From: Serripes groenlandicus
Lineage: Eukaryota; Mollusca; Bivalvia; Cardiida; Cardiidae
Assembly: GCA_031761405.1 (NCBI GenBank)
Contig: JASEVX010000012.1
Coordinates: 22,685,723-22,749,722, forward strand
Direction: 5' to 3'
DNA length: 64,000 nucleotides
The translations under genes and the position numbers were made by a program. A model generated the notes under the pieces. The model did not search any database. It was not told the DNA's origin and saw only the letters and a list, made by a program, of their open reading frames with translations. Below, in pieces: positions 30,725 to 41,775 of this stretch. Position 1 is the stretch's first letter; each line of letters begins with the position of its first letter.

Positions 30725-31160
30725 TTTACCACTTGTAGTCGTATGTTGAAGCATCAGCAGTAGACGACTCTAGAATACATCATGTCACACTGTTTTCAAT
30801 TGAATTCAATAATTAAATCTCCATTTTTAGAGATTTGCCATTTTTTGTCTAGAAGTTTTCAAAGTCATCCTGCTACAGTTTTGTTGTATATGGGAAAGTG
30901 TTAATTTCTAATAGACTCATTCCTGCCTGTCAAAGGATAAGGATATTTCATGTAATGGTATAAACCCTTTCCCACATATAAACGCATTGTGATGCCTCTA
31001 CAGCAGATGACTTTTGAAATCATTGTGGCAAAAAAGAAATTGATCATCAGATGAGCAATTTCTTCATTTGTCACAATGTTTTCAACTCTATTAAATAATT
31101 ATACTTTTTGTTTTATAGATGTTTTACACATCTTTGCCTACATGTTTTTAAAGTTAACCT
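30725..31160. mobile_element. two further TTAA MITE copies, degenerate
   Basis: 30725-30900 ends GGGAAAGTGTTAA; 30961-31160 starts ACCCTTTCCCACATATAAAC and has the centre GATCATCAGATGAGCAATTT. Both are old type B copies. Confidence 0.6.
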
Positions 31161-31207
31161 TATCTGACTTGTAGACCCAATTTTGACCCATTTGCAGCTG
31201 ACATCTT

Positions 31208-32153
31208 TAGAAACAAGAAATATGTGAGCTACTGCTCACTAGTGATACCCCCGCTCATGTTTTGAAAGACATATGTGATGGTGGGGTAAAGGGCCATAAC
31301 TCCGTGAAAAATCATCCAACCGGAACGCAAACACGATATGCGCATCTACACTTGGTGGTGATCCTTCCTATGAAGTTTCATAAAATTCCAAAAAGCGGTT
31401 GCAGAGAAATAGCCCGGAAATGAATTTAGTCATACATAGCCTGATGGTGGAGTAAAGGGCCATAACTCCGTGAAAAATAATCCAACCGGAACGCAAACAC
31501 GATATGCGCATCTACACTTGGTGGTGATCCTTCCTATGAAGTTTCATCAAATTCCAAAAAGCGGTTGCAGAGAAATAGCCCGGAAATGAATTTAGTCATA
31601 CATAGGGGTAAAGGGCCATAACTCCGTGAAAAATAATCCAACCGGAACGCAAACACGATATGCGCATCTACACTTGGTGGTGATCCTTCCTATGAAGTTT
31701 CATCAAATTCCAAAAAGCGGTTGCAGAGAAATAGCCCGGAAATGAATTTAGTCATACATAGGGGTAAAGGGCCATAACTCCGTGAAAAATAATCCAACCG
31801 GAACGCAAACATGATATGCGCATCTACACTTGGTGGTGATCCTTCCTATGAAGTTTCATCAAATTCCAAAAAGCGGTTGCAGAGAAATAGCCCGGAAATG
31901 AATTTAGTCATACATAGGGGTAAAGGGCCATAACTCCGTGAAAAATAATCCAACCGGAACGCAAACACGATATGCGCATCTACACTTGGTGGTGATCCTT
32001 CCTATGAAGTTTCATCAAATTCCAAAAAGCGGTTGCAGAGAAATAGCCCGGAAACGAAAGTGTTACGGACGGATGGACGGACGGAAGGACGGACGGACGG
32101 AAGGACGGACATGGGTAAAACAGTATACCCCTCCTTCGGAACCGGGGGTATAA
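31208..32153 (+). repeat. tandem-core element, five near-identical 156-166-bp units
   Basis: Units start with TAAAGGGCCATAACTCCGTG at 31287, 31453, 31609, 31765 and 31921 (spacings 166, 156, 156, 156) and are almost identical. The 5' end is AACAAGAAATATGTGAGCTA … GATACCCCCGC. The 3' end is a GGAC/GGAA-rich stretch and the hairpin TATACCCC … GGGGTATA. The element lies inside a TTAA MITE whose right half is 32154-32331. The open frames across it are by-products of the repeat. Confidence 0.85.
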
Positions 32154-32331
32154 ATATGTAGCAAAACAACAAATTGCTCCGGCAATTTCTCCATTTGCCA
32201 CAACATTTTCAGCACTAATACAATAATTAATATACTTTCATCTGTATAGAGTTTACATTTTTTTGCCAAGATATTTTCAAACTCGTCTTGGCTGCCAAGA
32301 TTTGTTGTATGTGAGAAAGGGTTAATTCCTT
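32154..32331. mobile_element. right half of the TTAA MITE interrupted by the 156-bp tandem element
   Basis: Runs from AGCAAAACAACAAATTGCTC to TGTGAGAAAGGGTTAA (TTAA 32332-32335). The matching left arm (TTTGCAGCTGACATCTTTAG) lies at about 31190-31207. Confidence 0.7.
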
Positions 32332-32334
32332 TTT

Positions 32335-32719
32335 TGACTTGTAAACCCTGTGTTGCAGGCACCTCAGCAAGACAACTTTTCACACTTTTCACACGGCCAA
32401 CAACATTTGTTTTGGTTGGGTGATTATAGATTTATTATAAAGATCACAATACAGAGAATCCTCTCCTCGATGTAACAATCCGAACCTGGATAAACACTTT
32501 ATCCAACAAAATTTTATCATAAAAGCACTTTCCACGATTTAAATTTTGATCTTTGATCAAATTTATTTTCCACACAATCAAGCGAGAATCAAATGCTCCA
32601 CCATTATACAAAACTAAAACGAAATTGTTTACGACAAAGAATTAATGTTTAGCTTCCAATATTAACCAACAGTTACTGTATTTTTAATCTGTTTGATTGA
32701 TTAAATGTTTGCTGTTTAA
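32335..32719. other. no recognised feature
   Basis: AT-rich, no repeat family or exon recognised. A short direct repeat CACACTTTTCACA occurs at 32380. Confidence 0.4.
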
Positions 32720-32941
32720 CACTTTCTCTCATACGACAATTCTGCAGCCGACGACATTGAACATATTTTGTCAAAAAATAGAAAATCTCTATATTTGAAT
32801 GGATAACCTATGACTAAAAGTGGAAAACATTGTGGTAAAAGGAGAAATTGCTTGTTTTGAGCAATTTCTTCTTTTGTCACTATGTTTTCAAAAAGCCGTC
32901 TGCTGCAGAGGCGTCAGAAGGCGTCTATATGAGGGAAAGGG
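32720..32941. mobile_element. TTAA MITE, type A
   Basis: TTAA at 32716-32719 and CTAA at 32942-32945. Full length with the centre GAAATTGCTTGTTTTGAGCA. Confidence 0.88.
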
Positions 32942-32945
32942 CTAA

Positions 32946-33150
32946 CGCTGCTTTCAACAATATTTCAGTTATTTCACTGCCTTTCCTAGGTAAGTAGTAC
33001 TAGTACTCCTGGTCCATTTATGCTGACTGCAACCAGTCAGTCATAATTCATACCCTGCAAACCTTGGAGCACCAAGAAGGAACGCCATTACTACCCTTTT
33101 GAAGACTTTGGTATGACTCCGCCCAGGGATCAAACCTGCTACCTTTCAAA
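32946..33150 (-). mobile_element. SINE (CCAGGAGTACTAG family)
   Basis: On the minus strand it has AGGTAGCAGGTTTGATCCCT as a B-box region, then the body GACCAGGAGTACTAGTACTA, and ends near CAGCGTTAG. The head is degraded. Confidence 0.55.
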
Positions 33151-33179
33151 AGTTTTCAAAATGTTATCTGTATCAGGTA

Positions 33180-33395
33180 AAGGGTTAACCATCTCTGTCC
33201 CACATACAAAACATTTTCTGTAGATGGCTTTGAAACTAAAATCTAGGCTCTTGAAATGAAGTATAATTTGGAAAATGAGTTAAAAATAATTGTAGAAACT
33301 TCTCACAATAGAGCAATTTTTCCTTTTCACACAATGTTTCAAAAGGTTGTCTGCTGCAGATGCCTCAAATGTTGTCTGTATCAGGTTCGGGATGA
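33180..33395. mobile_element. TTAA MITE, decayed
   Basis: GGTTAACCATCTCTGTCCCA at the left, TTCTCACAATAGAGCAATTT in the centre and TTGTCTGCTGCAGATGCCTC at the right. Confidence 0.5.
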
Positions 33396-33449
33396 AGGCA
33401 TCAATTCTAATTCTGATTTTTGTGTGCGAGTTACAGAAGAAAAGGGGTT

Positions 33450-33625
33450 ATAAACTAGTCTTTTCCCCCACAATATCTCTGTTATATTACTCAACCTGAA
33501 ACCCTATGTTGTGTGTACTTAAAATAATTGTCTCATTGAGATGATTATTTCAAGCACCTACAAAATAAGGTTAGAGGGTCAAATAAGGATCTTCAGAACA
33601 TGCAAAACACCCCTTCCATCTAAAA
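33450..33625. mobile_element. CAGAGGTCC MITE, degraded
   Basis: GGTTATAAACTAGTCTTTTC through ATTGTCTCATTGAGATGATT (central hairpin) to AACATGCAAAACACCCCTTC. Termini are mutated. Confidence 0.6.
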
Positions 33626-33904
33626 CTCTGAATTCTAATTCTCCTTTTTATGTGCAAGCTATTTATTCGTTTTCCTATCAGCTGAGCACAGACCCCCCTA
33701 TAGGAAACTGAGTTGTCATTATAATCAGGAAATATTCCAGATAAAATAAATTACTAAATTTTCTTCTTCAATAGATTTATCATTTTTTATGGGGAAAAAA
33801 GAAACAAGGGAATATCTTCCCCTTTTTTTAAAATCATTTCGTTTGACGCCTCTTCAGCAGACGACTTTGAAAACATCAGGTAACAAGATGCCCAAAAGGG
33901 CCAG

Positions 33905-34178
33905 TAGCGCTCCACGACCATTAGGCAAAAATTAAATCTCCAAACAGCCATATAAGGCAAAATAGCCCTGTCCCGTGGCGGCCATGTTTTTTGACCAATC
34001 AACATAGTTTGAAGGAATCCGATAGTGGGTCACTTAAGAAACATTTCTACAAAATCATTTGAAAATTGGCCTGACACTTTTTGAGGAGAAGATTTTTTAA
34101 ACTTTCGCTATAGCCATATAAGGCAAAATAGTCCCGCCCCCCTGGCGGCAATATTTTTCAACCAATCAACATGGCATA
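33905..34178. repeat. isolated GGCGGCCATG core units
   Basis: One and a half units of the 166-bp core (GCCATATAAGGCAAAATAGC, GGCGGCCATG, ACCAATCAACATGGC) without either element end, next to a MITE end at 33845-33880. Confidence 0.65.
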
Positions 34179-34189
34179 ATTGAATGGAT

Positions 34190-34612
34190 ATTAAATTAAC
34201 CTACAACTAAAAGTGGAAAACATCTTTTGTTACTATGTTTTCAAAAAGATGTCTCCTGCAGAGGCGTAAGAAAGCGTCCAGGCGCGTAGCTGACTGTACG
34301 CAAAATACGCAGCTGCATACACATTACTCAAATTTTAAAAAAGTTCAAATCTGCAATAAAAACTTGACATGTGGTAGGCGTAAGTATAAAACAACCGATC
34401 TGACTTGATAGATTTGAAGAAAAATGACAAATGCAATTTGTACATTTTACTATCTCAAAATTTCCTAGAAAATACATTTATTTCACCATCAAGATCAGTC
34501 ATATTTTGCTACTGAAATGCTCCAAGAAGTCACCACAGACGATATAGAGGACCCACCTAAAAAAAAAATCCGTACACACTCTATATACCCTAGCTTATAT
34601 GGAGGAAAGGGT
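34190..34612. mobile_element. TTAA MITE right half interrupted by a 316-bp insertion
   Basis: MITE sequence (ACTAAAAGTGGAAAACATC … GCGTAAGAAAGCGTC) stops at about 34279 and resumes as TATATGGAGGAAAGGGTTAA at about 34597. The insert begins CAGGCGCGTAGCTGACTGTA, an end style seen in hAT elements, but shows no matching right end. Confidence 0.5.
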
Positions 34613-34766
34613 TAAACCTCTATCAATGAATGTTTTATCATTGAATAGTTGAAAATATTGTTGCAAAAGGAGAAATTGCTCATTATGAGTAATCAATCCT
34701 TATGCCAATATTTTGAAAAGTTGTCTGCTGCAAACGACTCGAAATGCGTCTGCAAGTGGAAAAGGT

Positions 34767-35062
34767 TTAAATAATATTTTCAAAAGTTGTCTGCTGCAAA
34801 TGCCTCAAAATTCGTCTGCAAGTGGAAAAGGGTTAAATAATGTTTTCGAAAGTCTTCTGCTACAAATGCCTCAAAATGCATCTGCAAGTGGTAAAGTGTC
34901 AAACAATGTTTTCAAGTGGAAATGGGTTAAAAAATGTTTTTAAAAGTCGTTTGCTGCAAACGACTCAACTTGCTTCTGCAAATGGAAATGGGTTAAACAA
35001 TGTATTGAAAAATCGTTTGCTGCAAATGCCTCAAAATGCGTCTGCAAGTGGTAAAGGTTTAA
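34767..35062. repeat. 66-bp tandem array made from the MITE right end
   Basis: TTAA (or TCAA) recurs at 34767, 34833, 34899, 34927, 34993 and 35059: 66-bp spacing with one 28-bp deleted unit. Each unit is AATGTTTTCAAAAGT, CGTCTGCTGCAAATGCCTC, AAAATGCGTCTGCAAGTGG, AAAAGGGTTAA. This is the last 66 bp of a type B-like MITE repeated head to tail. A further unit-like end precedes it at 34716-34766. Confidence 0.85.
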
Positions 35063-35284
35063 CCCTTTCCCTCATATAGACGCTTTCTGACGCCTCTGCA
35101 GCAGACGGCTTTTTGAAAACATAGTGACAAAAGAAGAAATTGCACAAAACATGCAATTTCTCCTTTTGCCACGATGTTTTCCACTTTTTGTCATAGGTTA
35201 TCCATTCAATTATGGAGATTTTCTATTTGTTGACAAAAAACGTTCAAAGTCGTCTGCTGCAGAATTGCCGTATGAGGGAAAGGG
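35063..35284. mobile_element. TTAA MITE, type A, inserted at the end of the 66-bp array
   Basis: TTAA 35059-35062 (the last phased TTAA of the array) and 35285-35288. Array-like sequence AACAATGTTTTGAAAGT resumes after it, so it inserted into the array. Confidence 0.9.
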
Positions 35285-35469
35285 TTAAACAATGTTTTGA
35301 AAGTTTCTTCTGCAGAGAGCATCAGAGTGTCACTTGGAATTCATCTGCTATATTTCTTCTTTTATAAAGGTTTCAGACAGGTTGAATCTTACGGCTTCTT
35401 TTGTGGCTTCTTTTGTGCGATTCACGGTGATGTATTTCAAACTTAATGGTTTTATATAAATTCCTTTAA

Positions 35470-35676
35470 CCCTTTCCCACATACAGCAAATCTACAGCAG
35501 ACAACTTTGAAAACATCTAGGTAATTATACGGAAGCTCTGACTTAAGATAAAAGTATAATTATAAATCAGCGTTGATATCATTGTGGCTGTGGCAAAAGT
35601 TTTTCCTTTTACCACAATGTATTCAAAAGCTGTTCTGCTGCAGATGCATCAAAATGTGTTTGCATGTGGGAAAGAG
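35470..35676. mobile_element. TTAA MITE, type B
   Basis: TTAA 35466-35469; right end GTGGGAAAGAGTAAA. The central palindrome is deleted (TGTGGCAAAAGTTTTTCC). Confidence 0.7.
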
Positions 35677-35721
35677 TAAAACTGAGAATTACTCTCTGTA
35701 TTAATTATTACACAAAATTAA

Positions 35722-35937
35722 CCCTTTTCCTCATATAGACGCTTTCTGAAGCCTCTGCCGCAGACGGCTTTTTAAAAACATGGCAACAAAAGAAGAAATT
35801 GCTCAAAACGAATAATTTCTCCTTTTGTCACCATGTTTTCAACTCTAATCAATTATTGTCCTTTCATTTAAAGAGATTTGCTTTTACCTAGATGTTTTCA
35901 AAGTTGTCTGCTGCAGATTGTTGTATGTGGGAAAGGG
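35722..35937. mobile_element. TTAA MITE, A/B hybrid
   Basis: TTAA 35718-35721 and TCAA 35938-35941. The left arm is type A (TTCCTCATATAGACGC), the right arm type B (GCAGATTGTTGTATGTGGG). Confidence 0.8.
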
Positions 35938-36041
35938 TCAACAAATTCTGACAAATACATGTAAAATATCAGGTTTGCACAGTGAGATGATTGTTTTGGA
36001 ACATCCACAACATAATTATGTTTCAACCTTTCACCCTTGCA

Positions 36042-36207
36042 AATGGGCTAAGTCTATGTGGAAAAGCAGCCAGTTGCTTGGGAAGATTGTTGTGTGGAGT
36101 ACTGGTGTGAGAAAACCAGGAAATGCATGAGTAGATGAACTGGCCGCCGTGATATAACTGAGAAATTGTTAAAAACGGCGTTAAACCCCAATCAATCAAT
36201 CAATCAA
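36042..36207 (+). mobile_element. SINE, 5'-truncated, (AATC)n tail
   Basis: Target duplication TTCACCCTTGCA at 36030-36041 and 36208-36219. The body has GCAGCCAGTTGCTTGGGAAG and GACTGTTGTGTGGAGTAC-like sequence, CCGCCGTGATATAAC, then GGCGTTAAACCCCAATCAAT. Related to the SINE at 46166. Confidence 0.88.
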
Positions 36208-36336
36208 TTCACCCTTGCAGATGCAGTAATGTGCATCATTATTCAATCTGCAGCAGAAGACTTTTGAAAACATTGCGCCCAAAAGGAGAATTGTTCATTA
36301 AGAGCAATTTCGCATTTTGCAATAGCGTGGTTAATA

Positions 36337-36410
36337 ATCTATGTTATCATCTGCATAACTCCAAATAGGGCTCCACAGAGATGACGTAGCTCATTACTTA
36401 TGAATATCAG
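36337..36410 (+). repeat. left inverted terminal repeat of the DIRS element
   Basis: CTATGTTATCATCTGCATAA, CTCCAAATAGGGCTCC, ACAGAGATGACGTAGCTC pairs with the right end (41776-41835) and in part with the internal complementary region. Confidence 0.85.
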
Positions 36411-36884
36411 AACGAGACTTTTACTTACTGGATAAACAGTAACTAAATTAGGATCTCAGGTAAGCTATTTTTTGTCTTTCTTGAATCTTGCCTTCGGGCC
36501 TTTGTTCTTGATAGCCTTTGCCTGAATGGCGAATCGAGTGGGTTACACACCCAAAATAAGCTGAATGCTATGGAAATGCAATGAGATTTCCTATAAATTC
36601 TTCGCCATCAGAGGATATGCGATTGAAGATCGGTCTAAATGACCAGAATTGACAGTTCGTCAGCTGCGAGTTGGCACTCGCTGTTTCTTTAGTGAAACTT
36701 CTTTGTCTTGAGGGACAGAAATCTAAAAATAGATTTCCCTATTCGACTGTGCGGTTTATTGCCAGGTTGGTATTTTACACATAGATTAAAATCAGATCGA
36801 TGTGTATACGTGTATTAATTTGCACTGAAATGAGGCAATGAGGAAATAAAAACGAATCTCATAATTATATTTTAGTCTATCGAG

Positions 36885-37320
36885 ATGGAAAACAAAGGTT
36901 CAGGCTCAAGTTCAGCTGAATGCCGGAATGTGAAAACCCTTTCTTGTGAGCATGCACAGACAAGCGGTGCCTATGACAATCAAAATAAACAGTTCCATTA
37001 TTTTTTGAAGCGCGGAGAAGACATTCTGGACATGTTTACCCAGGCAATCCGGGGTTTCGAGGCACAAACGCTTTAAATTAAGCAGCTGTCGGCGTCAGTT
37101 AACACTATTCATACACAATTGAAGAGAAAGGCTGATGAGGATGAACCGATGTCACAATGCGGAAAGAAGGTTCGGGCCAGGAACGAGATTTCTTCCGAAG
37201 ACGAATGATGATTTGATTCCTGACAATTGGAACGATTTATCATGCATTGACGAACTGACCTCTTTCTTCATTGAAGAAATGAAGTGGGGTGATAATGTGA
37301 AGAAAGAGGTTGCTCAGGGG
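36885..37320 (+). pseudogene. DIRS GAG-like open frame, broken
   Basis: Starts MENKGSGSSSAECRNVKTLS and continues FHYFLKRGEDILDMFTQAIR for 63 codons to a stop. Coding continues in other frames: IHTQLKRKADEDEPMSQCGK, then PDNWNDLSCIDELTSFFIEE. At least two frameshifts separate them. The position before the RT gene and the basic, Ser-rich composition fit the first ORF of DIRS elements, but no zinc knuckle is visible. The frame ends at a G-rich tract where another repeat is inserted. Confidence 0.55.
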
Positions 37321-37340
37321 GGGGGGTGGGGGGGGGGGGG
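37317..37340 (+). repeat. interrupted G tract (10 G, T, 13 G)
   Basis: Guanine homopolymer split by one T, at the junction between the GAG remnant and the inserted tandem-core element. Capable of forming a G-quadruplex and prone to length errors. Confidence 0.8.
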
Positions 37341-37344
37341 AACA

Positions 37345-37926
37345 TCAAAGCAGACACCCCACCCCTTAATACAATAACCAATGGAAGTTCAAAGTTCAAA
37401 CAAGATTATTTTTTTTTCACTTTAGCCGTATAAGCCCTGCCCCCTGGCGGACACAGTTTTCGACCAATCAACATGGTTTGAAGGAATCTGACTTTCGGAG
37501 GAGAAGATTTTACAAATTTTCACTTTAGCCATATAAGGCAAAATAGCCTCGCCCCCTGGCAGCCATTTTTTTCGACTAATCAACATGGCTTGAAGAAATC
37601 TGATAGAGGGTCACCCAAGGAACATTTCTACAGAATTATTTGAAAATCGGCCTGACACTTTTGGAGGAGAAGATTTTTTGAGTTTACACTATTTTTTTAT
37701 TTCAGTTGCTATGGAAACCAGAATTTTGCATGGATCCAAAAAAAATGAAGGAATGTAGGAGAGGACATTGAGAGGATGCTTCGTATGAAGTTTCATCCAA
37801 ATTGGCCAAGTGATTAGAGAGAAGTCGTTTGAAGCAAAAAGTAAACGCACGCTCGCACGCATGGATGCACAACAGACAATTTGCCATGACATAAGCTTGA
37901 CTAGCTTTCATCCAGTGGAGCTAAAA
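37345..37926 (+). repeat. tandem-core element (GGCGG core) inserted in the DIRS element
   Basis: Two partial core units (GCCCTGCCCCCTGGCGG, then CATATAAGGCAAAATAGC), the tail GTTGCTATGGAAACCAGAAT and the 3' end CATGACATAAGCTTGACTAG … GTGGAGCTAAAAA. Same 3' end as the copy at 3935-4870. Confidence 0.75.
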
Positions 37927-37999
37927 ATTACAACAATTCGGCCAAGCCAAGAAAGCACTATGTAGGAACTCACATATTGTAAGTATTGGTAAGCTTACA

Positions 38000-38494
38000 G
38001 AGTGTGTGTATACCACGTGACTTTTGACGTCATATTTGCATGGTGTGACAGCAATAATTACTATTGTTAAGAATGTAAAAACAATGGTAACTTGGTTATT
38101 TCTTCACCCTTTATAATGAGACATGGCGCAGTCTACGCCGCTTACAATGTCCTATCTCTGGGTTTTTACAGGAGTTTTATTGGTGGTCTAGTTTTTTCAA
38201 ACACTTCGACGAACCTGTTCTCAAATTCCAGTTTTGATACTGCTCCGGCTGTTGGCGATATTAATAAATTTTGAGAAAAGGTTCATCGAAGTGTTTGAAG
38301 AAATTAAACCACTAATCAAACTCCGTTGAAAAACCGGAGATAGGGCTCTGTCAGCGGCGTAGACTGCGCCATGTTTCATTAAAAATGATGAAGAAATAAA
38401 AAAGTTACCTTTGTTTTTACTTCTAAACCGAAGTAAAATATTTCTGTCCACCGTAGCATTTGTGACGTAAAAGTCACGTGGTATACACACACTG
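38000..38494. mobile_element. foldback element, second copy of the CAGTGTGTGTATACC family
   Basis: Flanked by TTACA (37995-37999 and 38495-38499). The left terminal base has changed (GAGTGTGTG instead of CAGTGTGTG). Arms of about 200 bp are inverted copies of each other. Inserted in the DIRS element just before the RT region. Confidence 0.88.
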
Positions 38495-38499
38495 TTACA

Positions 38500-40490
38500 T
38501 ACCAATTGAAAAACACTACCATTAATTTCACTGCTGGCAAAACTCGCAAATACTTACATGAATGGAAGAAACTGACAACGGATAAGTGGATCTTAAAAAC
38601 AATTCATGGCTACTATGGTGAATTTAATGACTTGCCATGTCAAACTCTTGTCCCAAAGTAAATCAAATTCAGTACAGATGACCAGTGCAAAATTTAAAAA
38701 GAACTCTAAAAAAAATTGAAATGTAATATTATTGAAAAAGTACGAAATACACATTTGCCTGGAGAATTTGTTTCCAATATTTTCATTAGGAGAAGAAAGG
38801 ACAATAAAATAGGAGTCATTTTAAATTTAAAACAGTTTATTGAGGATATAAATCCTATTCATTTTAAAATGGAAACTTTACATCATGCCATCAACTCAAT
38901 GAGGTCAGTAGATTTATCTGAAAGCTATTACTCTATTCAAATTATAGAAAATGATAGGCCTTTTTTCAGATTTTGGCATAACGGACAAAAGTATCAGTTC
39001 ACATGCTTAGTCATGGGTCTCGCCACTGCACCAAGAGTGTTTACAAATACAAATCCTAAAACCAGAGTTTTGTTTTGAGACAACTGGGACATATAAGCAC
39101 TGCTTACATTGATGACTCCTGTCTACAAGGACAAACCTACCAAGACTGTGAAAATAATATTTTTGCCACAAGAAGTCTAATGGACTGGTTAGGTTTAACA
39201 ATAAACCCAGATTAATCTGTTTTAGTAACATGTAAACAAATTGTTTTTGTTGGTTTCATACTCTGTTCAGAAACAATGACAGTAAGGCCTACACAAGAAA
39301 AAGTTGAAAAAGTAACTAAATTATGTATCAGTATTTGCAATGTCAAGTTTATTTCAATAAGAGCTTTTGCTCCGCTTATTGCATATATATATATATATAT
39401 ACATGGCATGTTAGTTCCTTGTGAGCCAGGCGTCAGATATGCACCACTCTATTACAAACCTCTGGAACAAATAAAAGAGACAAATCTAAAATGGAAAAGG
39501 GGAAATTATAATGCTTTTATGAAAGATACTGCAAATGCAAAGTTCCATATAAATTGGTGGGCGCTTCATTTAGGAAAAGAATTTACATTTGTAACGGAAA
39601 GAAACCCAGATTTCATCATGACTTGTGATAGTAGCTTAAAAAGATGGGTTGCAGAAATCAAGTCAGAAAATAAGTTTACTAAAGGAGTGTGGTCAACAGA
39701 AGAACAGTTGTTACATATTAATGTATTAGAGCTAAAGGCAAGCGCACTTGGTATAATAGCATTGACTGATAAGAAGGATAATTCACATATCGGAATTTCG
39801 AGTGATAACACCACCACTTGTTCATATATTAACAAATTTGGTGGTAAAAAACAGATCTAAACAAGATTTCACGTGACCTTCGGTTATGGTGCATTTCAAA
39901 AATGATTCTCATCAGTGCTGCTCATATTCCAGGTCATGTAAATGCAAAAGCAGACAAATTGTCAAGAAATAACAAAAATGATCTTGAATGGTCGTTGGAT
40001 CAATCGATCTTTCAAAAGATTCAATGCACTTATATAGGGATGAAAATTGATATGGTTTCATCGCGACTGAATGACAAACTTAAAGATCATGTATCTTATT
40101 ATCCAGATCATGGAGCATTGGCAATCAATGCATTTACCATAAATTGGAACTCTGTATTGCTTTATATGTTTCCTCCTTTCAGTTTTAATCTGAGAATCCT
40201 ACAAAAGGTTCAATTAGACCAGGCAGAAGTGGTCCTGGTAGCACCGGTTTGGCAGACTCACACCTGGTGGCCTCATCTTATGAAACTTCTATGCCAGAAT
40301 TGGCATCTCCTACCTCTAGCAAAGGATATTCTGCTACTTCATCACAAGCCAGAAGTCAAACACCCATTGAAACTCAGTTTTTTTCGAATAACCGGAAAGC
40401 ATTACGCAGACAAAACATTCAAAATGATTCGGCTGACATAATTCTTGCATTATGGAGGACATCCACAAAAAGGAAAATATTCAGTTTATT
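38500..40490 (+). pseudogene. DIRS reverse transcriptase and RNase H remnant
   Basis: Frames in order: YLHEWKKLTTDKWILKTIHG (start of DIRS RT), ISNIF-like VSNIFIRRRKDNKIGVILNL, HFKMETLHHAINSMRSVDLS, YQFTCLVMGLATAPRVFT, then AYIDDSCLQGQTYQDC with the catalytic Y-x-D-D, in a shifted frame near 39103-39130. RNase H follows: MTCDSSLKRWVAEIK, HINVLELKASALG, SSDNTTTCSYIN. The typical DIRS junction ISAAHIPGHVNAKADKLSRN is in yet another frame (39902-40441), followed by INAFTINWNSVLL and FPPFSFNLRILQKV. Stops at 38662, 39076 and 39860, among others, make it inactive. A (TA)n expansion lies inside at 39384-39401. Confidence 0.88.
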
Positions 40491-40599
40491 TAAATAAATG
40501 GATAAAACACAAGAGAAATTAATCCTTTTTCGCCAAAACCTTCCCAACTTATAACCTTCTTAACAATACTTTAAAAGAATGGGTAAGGGTAAAGTGCCA

Positions 40600-41321
40600 T
40601 CAATACTGCAAGATCAGCAATCAATCAGTTGGTTAATATTTGTTCTGGGCTAGAATTTACAAATTGCAAAGTTATAAATAAGTTCATAAAGGGTATTTTT
40701 GAATTAAGACCGGCATTTCACAAGTATAACACTTTCTGGGACGTTCAACAAGTTCTAGACTTCATAAATGAAATGCCATCCGACTTGTCATTGATGGTTT
40801 TGTCTAGCTCACTGGCAGTCCTCTTTCTATTACTGACTGCTCAACGATGTCAAACATTACATTTAATTTGTATTGAGGATATTTCATTTGGGAAGGATAT
40901 TATGATTGTAAATCTAAAGCACTTACTAAAACAAGCATCCTGGCCCATTAATACTTAAAGCATATAATTGTAATAAGAAATTATGCATTGTCACTGTTTT
41001 CAAAGAGTACATTCACGGACCAAACACCTCAGAGTAGATAATAAACTACTTATTGGCACTCAAAAATGCCATCAGGCTGTTACTAAGGCAACTGTCAGTC
41101 AATGGATCAGAATGTTCTTGCAGAAAGCAGGCATATTTCGTCATTATGGTCCACATAGTATAAGATCACCTGCATCTAGTTCTGCAAAGTCACAGGGTAT
41201 TCCAATACAAAATTTATTGCAAACAGCTGGCTGGAGTAATGTTTCAACATTTTCAAAATGTTATGATAAAGAAATAGAATCAAATAGGGGTCCTTCTGTT
41301 CAAATGAGTTTTTTGACATAA
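40600..41321 (+). pseudogene. DIRS tyrosine recombinase remnant
   Basis: The N-terminal part (FIKGIFELRPAFHKYNTFWD, VQQVLDFINEMPSDLSL) leads to the first catalytic Arg in LLTAQRCQTLHL. After a frameshift near 40960 the C-terminal half (40983-41321) has the H-x-x-R box PHSIRSPASSSAKSQGI, then LLQTAGWSNVSTFSKCYDKE with the nucleophile Tyr. All four core residues are present in order. In DIRS elements this enzyme integrates a circular DNA copy and makes no target duplication, which agrees with the absence of one here. Confidence 0.88.
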
Positions 41322-41569
41322 AGCCATCTTTGAAAACTTAATGACTGACTAAGGCTTAGCAAGAGTTGAACTATTTTATGTTATTATGTGTATACAATAT
41401 TAGTTAGTATTAATTATAATCTTAGATTATATATATGACAGTTGGTTTAGTACCAATATTAAAATGATTTATATTGTATGTTTTCTTTTTAGTTATTTGA
41501 AATCATGCTGATACTATTTCATACATGCATGTTTATTTGGTTTAATCAGAGAAATGTCTCTAAAATCTC

Positions 41570-41655
41570 TGTGGAGCCCTATTTGGAGTTATGCAGACGA
41601 TAAAATAGAATGATTAAACAAGACTTACCGACGAAGGAGGGAAGTTGAAGTTTTA
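41570..41655. repeat. internal complementary region of the DIRS element
   Basis: CTCTGTGGAGCCCTATTTGG … ATGCAGACGATAAAATAG is the complement of the left end. The following AATGATTAAACAAGACTTAC … GGGAAGTTGAAGTTT is the complement of 41846-41898. Together they form the circle-junction template. Confidence 0.88.
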
Positions 41656-41775
41656 TCCACACCCTCCCTTTCAGCCCTTGTACTTTGTATTTCTCTGTTC
41701 AACCTGTTTTATGATGTCATAATTTGAAGAACATTGTGTTCTCGAAATTGGACATCATTTGGACTCTAAAGACTG

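Noticed and set aside
31287..32040. CRISPR-like array
   Set aside because: Units are contiguous 156-bp tandem repeats without spacers, in a eukaryotic setting.
31938..32392. Open frames over the 156-bp array and the GGAC-rich stretch
   Set aside because: Products of a tandem non-coding repeat, present in both strands without coding signature.
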